From Frischella japonica (GTDB taxonomy: Bacteria; Pseudomonadota; Gammaproteobacteria; Enterobacterales; Orbaceae): DNA of 64,000 nucleotides. The DNA lies in assembly GCF_014489845.1 (NCBI RefSeq), contig NZ_JABURY010000016.1, positions 1 through 64,000 of the forward strand, written 5' to 3'. Position numbers and translations under genes: made by a program. The notes beneath the pieces were generated by a model, which was not told where the DNA came from, did not search any database, and worked only from the letters and a program-made list of their open reading frames with translations. This document shows, one piece after another, positions 56,988 through 64,000 of the stretch. Within the stretch, counting starts at the first letter, position 1. Each line of letters begins with the position of its first letter.

Positions 56988-57919
56988 ATTCATAATAAAG
57001 GGAATTTTACTAAAATTTTTCAAATGATTACCCAATGCAACTTTATTTTTGAATAAAATGAACTTGCATAAATATCTATGATGCGGATTTTTTTAAAATC
57101 TTTATAGATATTAAAAAAGTATTTGTATCACCAAAAAATTTTGTGAAATATCTTTAAATTAAAGGCTGAACATATTACTAGAAGTAATAGATGTCTTTCA
57201 TATGCAAAGTAGCGCATTTTTATTCCTTGATGGAATTTGTTACCGAAGCTAAAACATTAATCCCCCCTTATGCATAAAATAGCAACTTATTTTCTTAATA
57301 ATAAAAAATTAATAGCTTATTATGTTTTAGCTTTGCACAAAAAATGAAGATATTTCGTTGTGATTATGAGCGATATAACCCCAGCTGAGTTTAAATAAAC
57401 CGCTAGAATCATCTCTAAATTTAGCGCTTCTTTTATTCTTATCAATAATGTTTTAAGTCTTAGATCATAATCGCATACAGCCACCTCAGTAAAAGTTTAT
57501 GATATTTGATTTAACTGAGTCACTACATGCTTAATGATTGCATGATCTGCCATGATAATGCCGAGATCAGACAAACAATTGCCATTTCGCTCCTCAGCCA
57601 CCACATAAACACATAACCGACTAGCTACAAACAAGGTTATACAGTTAACTTAAATAGCTCAAAAGCTTGTAAAGCGATAACATTAGCCAATAATACAAAT
57701 TCTTTTATAAGTGGCGACAACCAAATAAATCTCCTATCTTGCAAGGTTTTAAAAAGGCATATTAAACATACTTAATTTAAGCACGGATAATATATCCGCA
57801 TTAATCAAAAACATTGCTCAAACTGACGAAATTAACTTTAATAATTGACAGTTAATGGTTAGATAAATAATGTAACATCTATACTATAACGATAATAACT
57901 TTTAAATTGATTTCAATAA
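56988..57919. other. Gap with decayed sequence
   Basis: 932 bp without an intact gene. It contains the fragment at 57497-57733. I see no terminator or repeat of note in the rest. Confidence 0.4.
57497..57733 (-). pseudogene. Unrecognised gene fragment with a frameshift
   Basis: The minus strand reads RRFIWLSPLIKEFVLLANVI then ALQAFELFKLTV and TAA; overlapping it in another frame are TLFVASRLCVYVVAEERNGN and CLSDLGIIMADHAIIKHVV ending TQLNQIS and TAA at 57497. One frameshift joins them into about 80 residues. Both halves have normal codon-like composition. I cannot name the family. Confidence 0.4.
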
Positions 57920-58735
57920 TTACTCACTATATTCGGTGGTAAACATTTGTAACGCAGGCTTACTTAATTTTTGATATTTACTATATGCAGAAGCAACATT
58001 TAACCGGATATTAGCTTTTGATTCACCCTTTAACCAGCTTTCAATCATAGCATAAACGCTATAAGCTTCAGGAGCCATATTATGCCGAGTTAAAATTAAC
58101 GGTGTTATACCTAAACGCGACAAAGGTGATGAAAAATATTGTTGGCTCTTGCAAGCAAAAACCGCTGCATAGCGTGATTTTTGTTGTTCTTGTTGTTCTT
58201 TTGATAAGGTATTCCAACGCCAACTATCGGGTAGTAATTTATGCCATGACAATTCCATCAAATAATTATGACCGATATAAACCACCAAATCCGCTTTACC
58301 CCCGGCCATAATTTTTTTATTATCATAAGAAAATGATTGTTGTTTATTACCCGATGAATAATCAATAAAATCACTTACTGCATCACTAATATAGTATCCA
58401 TCATAAGCTTGAGCAATAAGATAGACATCTTTACTACGATGCTTATAAACGATTTCTTCTAATATTTTTGCATTGGTCGGTTTGTGGATTTTTAAAATTT
58501 GCCACTCTTTATGCTTTGCAAAATAGGTTTTAAATCCATATGCAGCCCCCCAATACAAATTATTTTGAGGATCCTGTCCATTACCTATTTTTTCAGGAAC
58601 TGGAGCTATCATTTGATATTTGTTATCACATAATGCGACAACAACATGAATAACTTTTGTATTAGCAAAGCATGTTCCAGATAAAATAAAATATATAATT
58701 GATAGCATCCAAAAAAATAAATTTATTTTTTTCAT
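57920..58735 (-). CDS. Secreted protein with caspase-like His/Cys layout
   Basis: 271 residues with a signal peptide (hydrophobic to about residue 21, cleavage near CFA-NTK). His156 ends a hydrophobic strand (ADLVVYIGHNYLME), and Cys195 ends another (AAVFACKSQQYF), the spacing and strand context of the catalytic pair in clan CD (caspase/CHAT) peptidases. Other conserved-looking parts are NLYWGAAYGFKTYF and DVYLIAQAYDGYY. AAGGGAATG lies upstream of the ATG. I recall similar unnamed secreted proteins with GHNGLMD-like motifs; the peptidase idea is inference. Single-gene unit. Confidence 0.65.
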   Translation of the reverse strand: MKKINLFFWMLSIIYFILSGTCFANTKVIHVVVALCDNKYQMIAPVPEKIGNGQDPQNNLYWGAAYGFKTYFAKHKEWQILKIHKPTNAKILEEIVYKHRSKDVYLIAQAYDGYYISDAVSDFIDYSSGNKQQSFSYDNKKIMAGGKADLVVYIGHNYLMELSWHKLLPDSWRWNTLSKEQQEQQKSRYAAVFACKSQQYFSSPLSRLGITPLILTRHNMAPEAYSVYAMIESWLKGESKANIRLNVASAYSKYQKLSKPALQMFTTEYSE

Positions 58736-58794
58736 TAGTAATCATTCCCTTAATAAATAGTTATAATAGCTTTATCAACTGTTAAACAATATCT

Positions 58795-59061
58795 TTAACA
58801 AATACTAAATATTAAACAATAGTTGATAAAATTAATCCCAAGCGTGGGGGGGCTTTTTGGTGGTGTTCCTGTTCTTAATGAAAAAGTTGATTCAGCAGCA
58901 TTTATATAGGTAAGACTAAAGCTGCCTAATTACCCATTTTTACATTTTTTATTGTATTCATCTAATAGATCTTTGTTATTTTTGAAATCTTCTACCGTTT
59001 AGGTCTTTTCATTACATCATAATAAAAACATAGCCATAATCAATACTAAAACTTTTTTCAT
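58795..59061 (-). pseudogene. EexN-like lipoprotein, broken by three in-frame stops
   Basis: ATG at 59061 starts MKKVLVLIMAMFLL; then TGA, CNEKT, TAA, TVEDFKNNKDLLDEYNKKCK, NG, TAA and LGSFSLTYINAAESTFSLRT to the stop at 58795. The signal peptide, lipobox Cys, TVEDFKNN segment, Cys before NG and late INAA fit EexN family lipoproteins, which give entry exclusion in type IV conjugation systems. All parts stay in one frame, so decay was by point mutations. Confidence 0.55.
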
Positions 59062-59225
59062 TTAAACCCCTTGCAACGTTGACTAATATTAAATGAAGAT
59101 TTATTGTGTTTTATTAAAAAATCATTTACAGCTAAGCAGAGTCATTCAGATATTGTTTTCAAAGGCAACTTTGCTCGTTTATTTTTTAGTGCAATATCTT
59201 CTAATTCTTCATTAATGGCTTCCAT
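59058..59225 (-). pseudogene. Remnant upstream of the EexN-like gene, one in-frame stop
   Basis: ATG at 59225 starts MEAINEELEDIALKNKRAKL then PLKTISE, TGA, LCLAVNDFLIKHNKSSFNIS and QRCKGFK; its TGA overlaps the EexN-like ATG as ATGA. The tight overlap shows that both were an operon. In conjugation clusters the gene before eexN is often virB5, but nothing here proves that. Confidence 0.4.
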
Positions 59226-59319
59226 CTATTTCAAACGAAATTTTTTCGTTTCTTTAGATTTGCTCGGAATCTTCAATTTTAGTTCTTTTTATTAATTAGC
59301 ATATAATAAACATTTAATA

Positions 59320-59526
59320 TTAAATAATATCAAGTTGATTTAGCAAATTACTTATTTCATTATTTACTTTTTCATTATCTGTTCCAATCAAAATTTTACC
59401 ATTAGATTAGCTTATAAAATACCCGTATCTATAATATGTAATGTAACCTAATAGTTTTATGTTATTTTTTTTGATAGATTTTTTCAATGACTTACCAGTA
59501 GCACACTTAAATAATTGGGTTAGTTG
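59320..59526 (-). pseudogene. Third remnant of the minus-strand cluster
   Basis: The frame reads FKCATGKSLKKSIKKNNIKL, LGYITYYRYGYFIS, TAG/TAA-type stop, then SNGKILIGTDNEKVNNEISN and LLNQLDII to a stop at 59320. One in-frame stop, no shift. Not recognised. Confidence 0.38.
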
Positions 59527-59681
59527 TTACTAAAGTTTGATAGCAATATACTTGCAATTTTGGGTTTGAATCTTCTATGCGTTACAATTATTCTTCTAAT
59601 GCTAAGTCGTGTTTAATTACAATAATAAGTGAATTATTTCAATCATTAATTAAAATAATAACTTTTTAGTGCTAAATTATA

Positions 59682-60569
59682 ATGATTTTGGCAACAAACT
59701 TTTATAATATAGAACGAAGTTTTGATTTTTTATATTTAATAATGATAATAAATAATAGCTTTAACTCTTATCAAGATTTCTTTGTTTCCGAACACCAAAA
59801 TATTGTTATAACATCTCGATTACCGAAAGCATATTCAATCAATTCTGAATTTAGTAAAATTACTTTAATAAAAAAAGGAATTGGTTTGCATGTTGTTAAC
59901 GGCAAACCTTACCCAATTTATCCTGGAATGTTATTTTTTACTCAATCCACTGATTTACATATCTATGAACATACAGAAAATTTAGAGGCAATTAGTATTT
60001 TATACTTACCATCTTCCTATTTTGTTTTAATAAAAGGATTTGAAGCTTTAATCCCAAAACAGTTTGCCTCATTCCATATCCATCGTTTTTTAGATAAAAA
60101 TAGTGTAAATACGATTGAAATGTCTTTAAATAAACTGATCGCGAGTGCAAAAAAAACTTATATTGAACAAGAGAGTCTATTTTTACGTTTTTTAGTTAAT
60201 TTAAGGCATTGTAGTTATCACTATAATCAGGAAAATAGTAGCGAACGCCGTTTTTTACGGTTAATACGCTGGCTACTCTATAATTTTGACGAGAATATTA
60301 ACTGGAATGCACTATCCGAACAATTTTCCGTTCCAATTCGGACTCTACATCGTTATTTAGATAAAGATATCAATCTTTCACCACAGCGTTTTGTCACAAA
60401 ATTAAGATTGTTTAATGCCTATTATCAATTGTTATATACAAATGAGTCGGTCATTTCCGTTGCCATGGCAAATGGCTTTGAAGATCAATCCTATTTTGCT
60501 ACCTGTTTCAAGAAAGAATTTGGCGTTTCACCTCGCACCATACAAATGTCGGGAGGTAAGCGAATATAA
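59682..60569 (+). CDS. AraC family transcriptional regulator of the PTS cluster
   Basis: 295 residues. The C-terminal AraC DNA-binding domain has both helix-turn-helix units: INWNALSEQFSVPIRTLHRYL and ISVAMANGFEDQSYFATCFK with KKEFGVSPRTIQ. The N-terminal half is a cupin-like sensor (GIGLHVVNGKPYPIYPGMLFF). ATG at 59742 is a possible later start. It is 219 bp upstream of the PTS genes, co-directional, and probably activates them in response to the sugar or its phosphate. Confidence 0.88.
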   Translation: MILATNFYNIERSFDFLYLIMIINNSFNSYQDFFVSEHQNIVITSRLPKAYSINSEFSKITLIKKGIGLHVVNGKPYPIYPGMLFFTQSTDLHIYEHTENLEAISILYLPSSYFVLIKGFEALIPKQFASFHIHRFLDKNSVNTIEMSLNKLIASAKKTYIEQESLFLRFLVNLRHCSYHYNQENSSERRFLRLIRWLLYNFDENINWNALSEQFSVPIRTLHRYLDKDINLSPQRFVTKLRLFNAYYQLLYTNESVISVAMANGFEDQSYFATCFKKEFGVSPRTIQMSGGKRI

Positions 60570-60603
60570 ATTTTAACTTTGCAATATTGAACCTTTTTCA
60601 TAT

Positions 60604-60623
60604 TTTGTGAACCTCATCACTTA
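60604..60623 (+). promoter_or_regulatory. Probable CRP site
   Basis: TGTGA-ACCTCA-TCACT (60606-60621) has the 6-base spacing of the CRP consensus and nine or ten matching positions. It lies about 170 bp upstream of the PTS IIA gene, as expected for a catabolite-controlled operon. Confidence 0.65.
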
Positions 60624-60630
60624 CCTATTT

Positions 60631-60659
60631 AAAACTTGGACAATATAAATAAAAACTTG
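60631..60659 (+). promoter_or_regulatory. Direct repeats 21 bp apart, candidate AraC-family half-sites
   Basis: AAAACTTG occurs at 60631-60638 and 60652-60659, a 21-bp period (two helical turns), the typical spacing for AraC-type activator half-sites. The extended sequence also holds an inverted pair TGGACAA/TTGTCCA. It sits next to the CRP site. Confidence 0.5.
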
Positions 60660-60717
60660 TCCATGAGTTTAATGAAATATTTATTCTATATATTAATCTT
60701 AATACCTAAATAAATGC

Positions 60718-60740
60718 TTCTTATAAAGAGTTTATAAGAA
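60718..60740. promoter_or_regulatory. Perfect 23-bp palindrome before PTS IIA
   Basis: Arms TTCTTATAAA and TTTATAAGAA flank GAG. It ends 48 bp before the IIA start codon and may be an operator or a leader hairpin. Confidence 0.5.
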
Positions 60741-60788
60741 TTAAAGTATTGTTTTTATTTAATAAATACTATAGGGGATTGAGATACC

Positions 60789-61259
60789 ATGTCTATTGCA
60801 GACCAATTTTTGCACAAGTCTTTAATACAATTTAAGCAACACTATGATTGTCAGGAAGCATTTTTTTCGGAACTTAATCAAAGGTTATCTACACAAGGAT
60901 ATGTTGAAGAAAGTTATTTATCTAACATTATCAGCAGAGAAAATATCTATCCAACGGGTTTAGTTACTTCCACAATAAATATTGCAATTCCACATACTGA
61001 CCCTCAACACATTAAAAAACCTTTTATTGATATAACGAAATTAAATTCCCCTCTGACATTTATTGAAATGGGCAGTACTGATAAAAAAGTAGATGTCACT
61101 TGGATTTTTGCACTGGGTGTCACAAATGGTGCAAATCAAGTCGAGCTATTGCAAAAACTAATGCGGCTATGTAGTCAAAAAACAACTATAAATAAACTTC
61201 AATCTTTAACTGATATTGAAGAAATTTATCAATTCTTTTCACTAAATATAGACTTATGA
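60789..61259 (+). CDS. PTS sugar transporter EIIA, fructose/galactitol type
   Basis: 156 residues of the PTS EIIA-2 family (GatA/FruA-like). The phosphorylated His69 lies in NIAIPHTDPQHI. The N-terminal ESYLSNIISRENIYPTGL and the DVTWIFALGV segment fit the family. It takes phosphate from HPr and passes it to the EIIB at 62122. First gene of the operon, with GGGGATTGAG before the ATG. Confidence 0.9.
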   Translation: MSIADQFLHKSLIQFKQHYDCQEAFFSELNQRLSTQGYVEESYLSNIISRENIYPTGLVTSTINIAIPHTDPQHIKKPFIDITKLNSPLTFIEMGSTDKKVDVTWIFALGVTNGANQVELLQKLMRLCSQKTTINKLQSLTDIEEIYQFFSLNIDL

Positions 61260-61269
61260 GGTAAATTCT

Positions 61270-62091
61270 ATGATCAAACATAATATTGAAACAGCACCAT
61301 TTATACGTGAAATGTGTGATATTACATACAAATTATGGCAAAAAGGTTGGGCTGAAAGAAATGGTGGTAATATCAGTTATTTATTAAAAGAAGAAGAAGT
61401 TGCACCATACTTGGATACATCAAAAATTATTTCGGAATCCGTTATGCCAATTCCCATTCCAGAATTAAAAAATAGAATATTTTTAGTTTCTGGGTCAGGA
61501 AAATATTTTCGTAATGCAATTACCAATCCTGCCGATACTTTAGTTATCATTAAAATATCTGATGATGGAACAAAATACCAAAAACTTTGGGGACTGATTA
61601 ATGGTGGAAATCCTACGAGCGAACTTGCATCGCATCTAAAATGTCATGCAACACGATTAAGTGTTGATCCTGAACATCGTGTCATTTTCCATACCCATGC
61701 AACATCAACCATTGCTATGACATTTGTACATGATTTGGATGAATCAAAATTCACTAAAACATTATGGCAACAAATAACAGAATGTTTGATCGTCTTTCCG
61801 GATGGCGTCTCAATCGTGCCTTGGATGATTGCCGGTACAGTTGAACTTGGTTGGGAATCAGCACGTAGAATGGAATATTGTCGGGTGGTAATTTGGGCTC
61901 ATCATGGAATTATGGGTGCTGGCACTAGTATGGATGATGCTTTTGGGTTGGTTGAAACTGTAGATAAAGCGGCTGATATTTATTTACAATCCGCCTCGGT
62001 TACTACGGGTATTAAACAATCTATTACAACTGAACAACTTAAAAGTTTAGCTAAAGCATTTAATGTCGTTCCCCGTGAAGGTATTTTGTAG
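61270..62091 (+). CDS. rhaD: Rhamnulose-1-phosphate aldolase (RhaD type)
   Basis: Class II zinc aldolase, 273 residues against 274 in E. coli RhaD. Zinc ligands His141, His143 (IFHTHATS) and His212 (WAHHGIMG) and the catalytic Glu118 (NPTSELASH) stand at almost the same numbers as in E. coli. AERNGGNISYLL and VSGSGKYFRN are also shared. RhaD cleaves L-rhamnulose 1-phosphate to glycerone phosphate and L-lactaldehyde and accepts related ketose 1-phosphates. rhaA and rhaB are not here; PTS genes surround it, so the substrate may come already phosphorylated. Confidence 0.88.
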   Translation: MIKHNIETAPFIREMCDITYKLWQKGWAERNGGNISYLLKEEEVAPYLDTSKIISESVMPIPIPELKNRIFLVSGSGKYFRNAITNPADTLVIIKISDDGTKYQKLWGLINGGNPTSELASHLKCHATRLSVDPEHRVIFHTHATSTIAMTFVHDLDESKFTKTLWQQITECLIVFPDGVSIVPWMIAGTVELGWESARRMEYCRVVIWAHHGIMGAGTSMDDAFGLVETVDKAADIYLQSASVTTGIKQSITTEQLKSLAKAFNVVPREGIL

Positions 62092-62121
62092 TTGATGAAT
62101 AAATAAAAAGGAAGCATGTTT

Positions 62122-62421
62122 ATGAAAAATATTAATGTAATCTCTGTATGTGGTTCTGGAACAGTAACAAGCTCTATGGTTGCAGAGAAGGTTAAAGATA
62201 TTCTTGAAGTGAATGGGTATAAGGCTAAAACAGTAGAAGTCAATCCTGGTGGGGTTGATGGTCAATTAACTTCAGGAAAATGGGATATTATTGTTCACAC
62301 CAGTCCCTTAAAAGGGACTTATCAGCTTCCTTGTATAAATGCTGTTGGTTTATTAACAGGATTAGATGAAGAAGGCTTTATTGAAGAACTATTAAAAACT
62401 ATTGAAAAACTCGATATTTAG
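62122..62421 (+). CDS. PTS sugar transporter EIIB, galactitol (GatB) type
   Basis: About 99 residues. The phospho-accepting Cys10 lies in VISVCGSGTVTSSMVAEKV, as in GatB/UlaB-like domains. The frame opens at ATG 62116, but AAGGA is well spaced only for ATG 62122. It lies 30 bp after the aldolase gene and 52 bp before the EIIC gene. Confidence 0.9.
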   Translation: MKNINVISVCGSGTVTSSMVAEKVKDILEVNGYKAKTVEVNPGGVDGQLTSGKWDIIVHTSPLKGTYQLPCINAVGLLTGLDEEGFIEELLKTIEKLDI

Positions 62422-62473
62422 TTCTGTTCAATATAACAAAGCATTTATCCGATAATATAAGGAGATAATATCT

Positions 62474-63892
62474 ATGTTAGAGTATTTATCAAAAATTATG
62501 GGGGCTTTCGGTGCAGCTATTATTGTACCCATTGTCATATTCTTTATTGCTTTAATTATGAAAGTTAAAGTAAAAAAAGCATTTCAATCCGCATTGAATG
62601 CCGGTATCGGTTTAACCGGTTTTGGTATGCTTATCGGGGCATACACACCAGTGGTTACCCCTGTGATCAATAGAATGGTTGAAGATTCAGGTATATCATT
62701 GCGAATCTTGGATACTGGTTGGCAAGCGACAAGTGTTGTTGCTTACTCAACACAGGTTGGCATGATCTTTTTAGGATTAGGGCTTTTGTTCCAAATCATT
62801 TTATTTGTTACACGTTATACTAATATTTTCATGCCGTCAGACATGTGGAATAACTTTTCATTTATGTTGTGGGGCTCAATGCTTTATATTGCAACTGGAA
62901 ATATTTATCTTGCGATTGGTTTAATGATTCTATCTAATCTATATTCGCTCGTATGTTCTGAAATTGTTGCTAAAAGATGGTCAACTTATTATGGTTATCC
63001 TGGGTGTACCATGACAGCGCCACATCATGTATGTTCTGTACCACTGGCTATTGTTGTTGATTGGATCTTAAATAAACTTGGTGCAAATAAAGTTCAGTGG
63101 AATCCGCAAACTCTTCAAGCAAAATTAGGATTTATGGGTGAACCTATATCTTTAGGTCTAGTACTAGGTTGCTTAATTGGTTTAGCTGGCAATTTTACGC
63201 GTTTAGATACAATTGAAGCTTGGGGTGAAATGCTTAAAGTTGGAGTAGCAACGGCTGCCGTGATGTGTATTTTTCCGAAAATTGCTGGGGTATTTGCATC
63301 CGCTTTCACTACCATAACTGATTCATCAAGAAAAACTGCCAAGAAAGGAAGTAAAGATCGCGTTTGGTTCTTAGCAATTAATGATGCTGCTGGTTATGGT
63401 GAGTCAGCAACATTACTCACAGGTATGTTGTTAATTCCTATCATTTTTATTTTAGCTATCATTTTACCGGGTAATGAAACATTACCAATGGTTGACTTAA
63501 TTGCAATTCCTTACATGATTGAATTGATTATTGCGATCAGTAATGGGAATATTTTCAAATCGCTAATATCTGGAACAATTTGGTGTGTCGGTGGCCTTTA
63601 CATCATTACCAACGTAGCCCCAGTATTTACTTCTGTAGCGCAAGATGTTGGCGTGATATTACCGGCCGGTGCTATGTTAATTTGTAGCTTTGCTGTTATG
63701 ACCAATCACTTAATGGGTGGATTATTTATTATCTTTTTAACCCAAAACCCTGTCTATATTGCCTTAAGTGTTATTGTCTACATCGTATTTTATCTGTTTG
63801 TCCGCTTTAAGAGAGAGGCGATACATGATTATTTAGAAAGACAAGCTTTGGGCATTAATAATAAAGAAGAACTAGTAGGAGAATCACAATGA
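62474..63892 (+). CDS. PTS sugar transporter EIIC, galactitol (GatC) type
   Basis: 472 residues with about ten to twelve hydrophobic segments. GatC family features: KKAFQSALNAGIGLTGFGML near the N-terminus, PSDMWNNFSFMLWGSMLY, and YGESATLLTGMLLIPIIFIL in the second half. Galactitol, and in related proteins other polyols and ketoses, are transported. AAGGAGATAATA precedes the ATG. Its TGA overlaps the next ATG (ATGA). Confidence 0.9.
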   Translation: MLEYLSKIMGAFGAAIIVPIVIFFIALIMKVKVKKAFQSALNAGIGLTGFGMLIGAYTPVVTPVINRMVEDSGISLRILDTGWQATSVVAYSTQVGMIFLGLGLLFQIILFVTRYTNIFMPSDMWNNFSFMLWGSMLYIATGNIYLAIGLMILSNLYSLVCSEIVAKRWSTYYGYPGCTMTAPHHVCSVPLAIVVDWILNKLGANKVQWNPQTLQAKLGFMGEPISLGLVLGCLIGLAGNFTRLDTIEAWGEMLKVGVATAAVMCIFPKIAGVFASAFTTITDSSRKTAKKGSKDRVWFLAINDAAGYGESATLLTGMLLIPIIFILAIILPGNETLPMVDLIAIPYMIELIIAISNGNIFKSLISGTIWCVGGLYIITNVAPVFTSVAQDVGVILPAGAMLICSFAVMTNHLMGGLFIIFLTQNPVYIALSVIVYIVFYLFVRFKREAIHDYLERQALGINNKEELVGESQ

Positions 63893-64000
63893 AAATAGTT
63901 GTTATAGGCGACGCATTAGTAAGCTCGGCAACGCTAGTTGATGCTGCGAAACAGATTCAGTTTCCAGGAAGTGATGAACAAATAGAATTTAAAATATTTG
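63889..64000 (+). CDS. Partial gene, possible D-isomer 2-hydroxyacid dehydrogenase
   Basis: The ATG at 63889 overlaps the EIIC stop; the frame runs off the window edge after 37 codons (MKIVVIGDALVSSATLVDAA and KQIQFPGSDEQIEFKIF). GGAG lies eight bases upstream. The start resembles D-2-hydroxyacid dehydrogenases related to phosphoglycerate dehydrogenase, but too little is visible for a firm call. As last visible gene of the PTS-aldolase operon it may act on a product such as lactaldehyde-derived lactate, or on another intermediate; this is speculation. Confidence 0.45.
   Translation, partial: MKIVVIGDALVSSATLVDAAKQIQFPGSDEQIEFKIF

Noticed and set aside
58844-58909. Plus-strand run VGGLFGGVPVLNEKVDSAAF
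   Set aside because: It is the complement of the EexN-like pseudogene 3' part, which has better support on the minus strand.
59104-59295. Plus-strand 63-codon frame
   Set aside because: Antisense to the remnant at 59058-59225 and rich in Phe/Ser; a shadow.
1-64000. CRISPR arrays, rRNA genes, large tandem repeats
   Set aside because: I looked for regularly spaced repeats and rRNA signature segments and found none.

Overview
The window reads as an AT-rich gammaproteobacterial chromosome (roughly two thirds A+T by eye). Gene content and gene order in the housekeeping part follow the enterobacterial plan, but many proteins are clearly diverged and several neighbours normally present are missing. 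An Orbaceae, Gilliamella-like insect gut symbiont is my best guess. That guess rests on protein style and base composition and is inference only.

Positions 1 to about 42.1 kb are core genome: a partial membrane protein; dnaX with an intact -1 frameshift cassette; an operon of a DUF2868 membrane protein, a DUF3482 GTPase and a MepS-like NlpC/P60 lipoprotein; a DMT exporter; roxA; clpS-clpA; ybjX, lysO, ychJ; serC; pcnB; lptD-surA-rsmA-apaH; sppA; fabB, whose promoter holds a FabR-like palindrome; rsfS-rlmH-ybeY; corC-lnt; gltIJKL; nagK-recD; tusE-ftsB-ispD-ispF-truD-pcm; and a tRNA-Ser(UGA). Conserved blocks have lost members locally: pdxA, apaG, surE, ybeZ, folK and the recB/recC partners of recD.

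Positions 42.1 to 59.6 kb are an accessory region that begins at the tRNA-Ser 3' end. A 20-bp copy of that end lies 1.8 kb downstream and brackets a decayed element with a lambda-Stf-like tail-fibre start and a Sel1-repeat protein. Beyond it come an orphan three-TM protein, a class C beta-lactamase-like hydrolase, a truncated aspartate 4-decarboxylase, a TetR/HPP pair with twin operators, an IS256-family element with a frameshifted transposase, a DMT/LysR pair, an MFS exporter with a divergent TetR, a secreted protein with a caspase-like His/Cys layout, and many gene fragments, among them an EexN-like lipoprotein broken by three in-frame stops.

Positions 59.6 to 64.0 kb hold an apparently intact catabolic cluster: an AraC regulator, then Gat-type PTS IIA, a RhaD-type aldolase, PTS IIB, PTS IIC and the start of a further gene that may be a dehydrogenase. 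The layout suggests that a ketose (L-rhamnulose or a relative) is taken up and phosphorylated by the PTS and its 1-phosphate is cleaved directly by the aldolase, without separate isomerase and kinase steps. The promoter region has a near-consensus CRP site, two direct repeats 21 bp apart and a 23-bp palindrome. This cluster is the strongest candidate here for an undescribed pathway.
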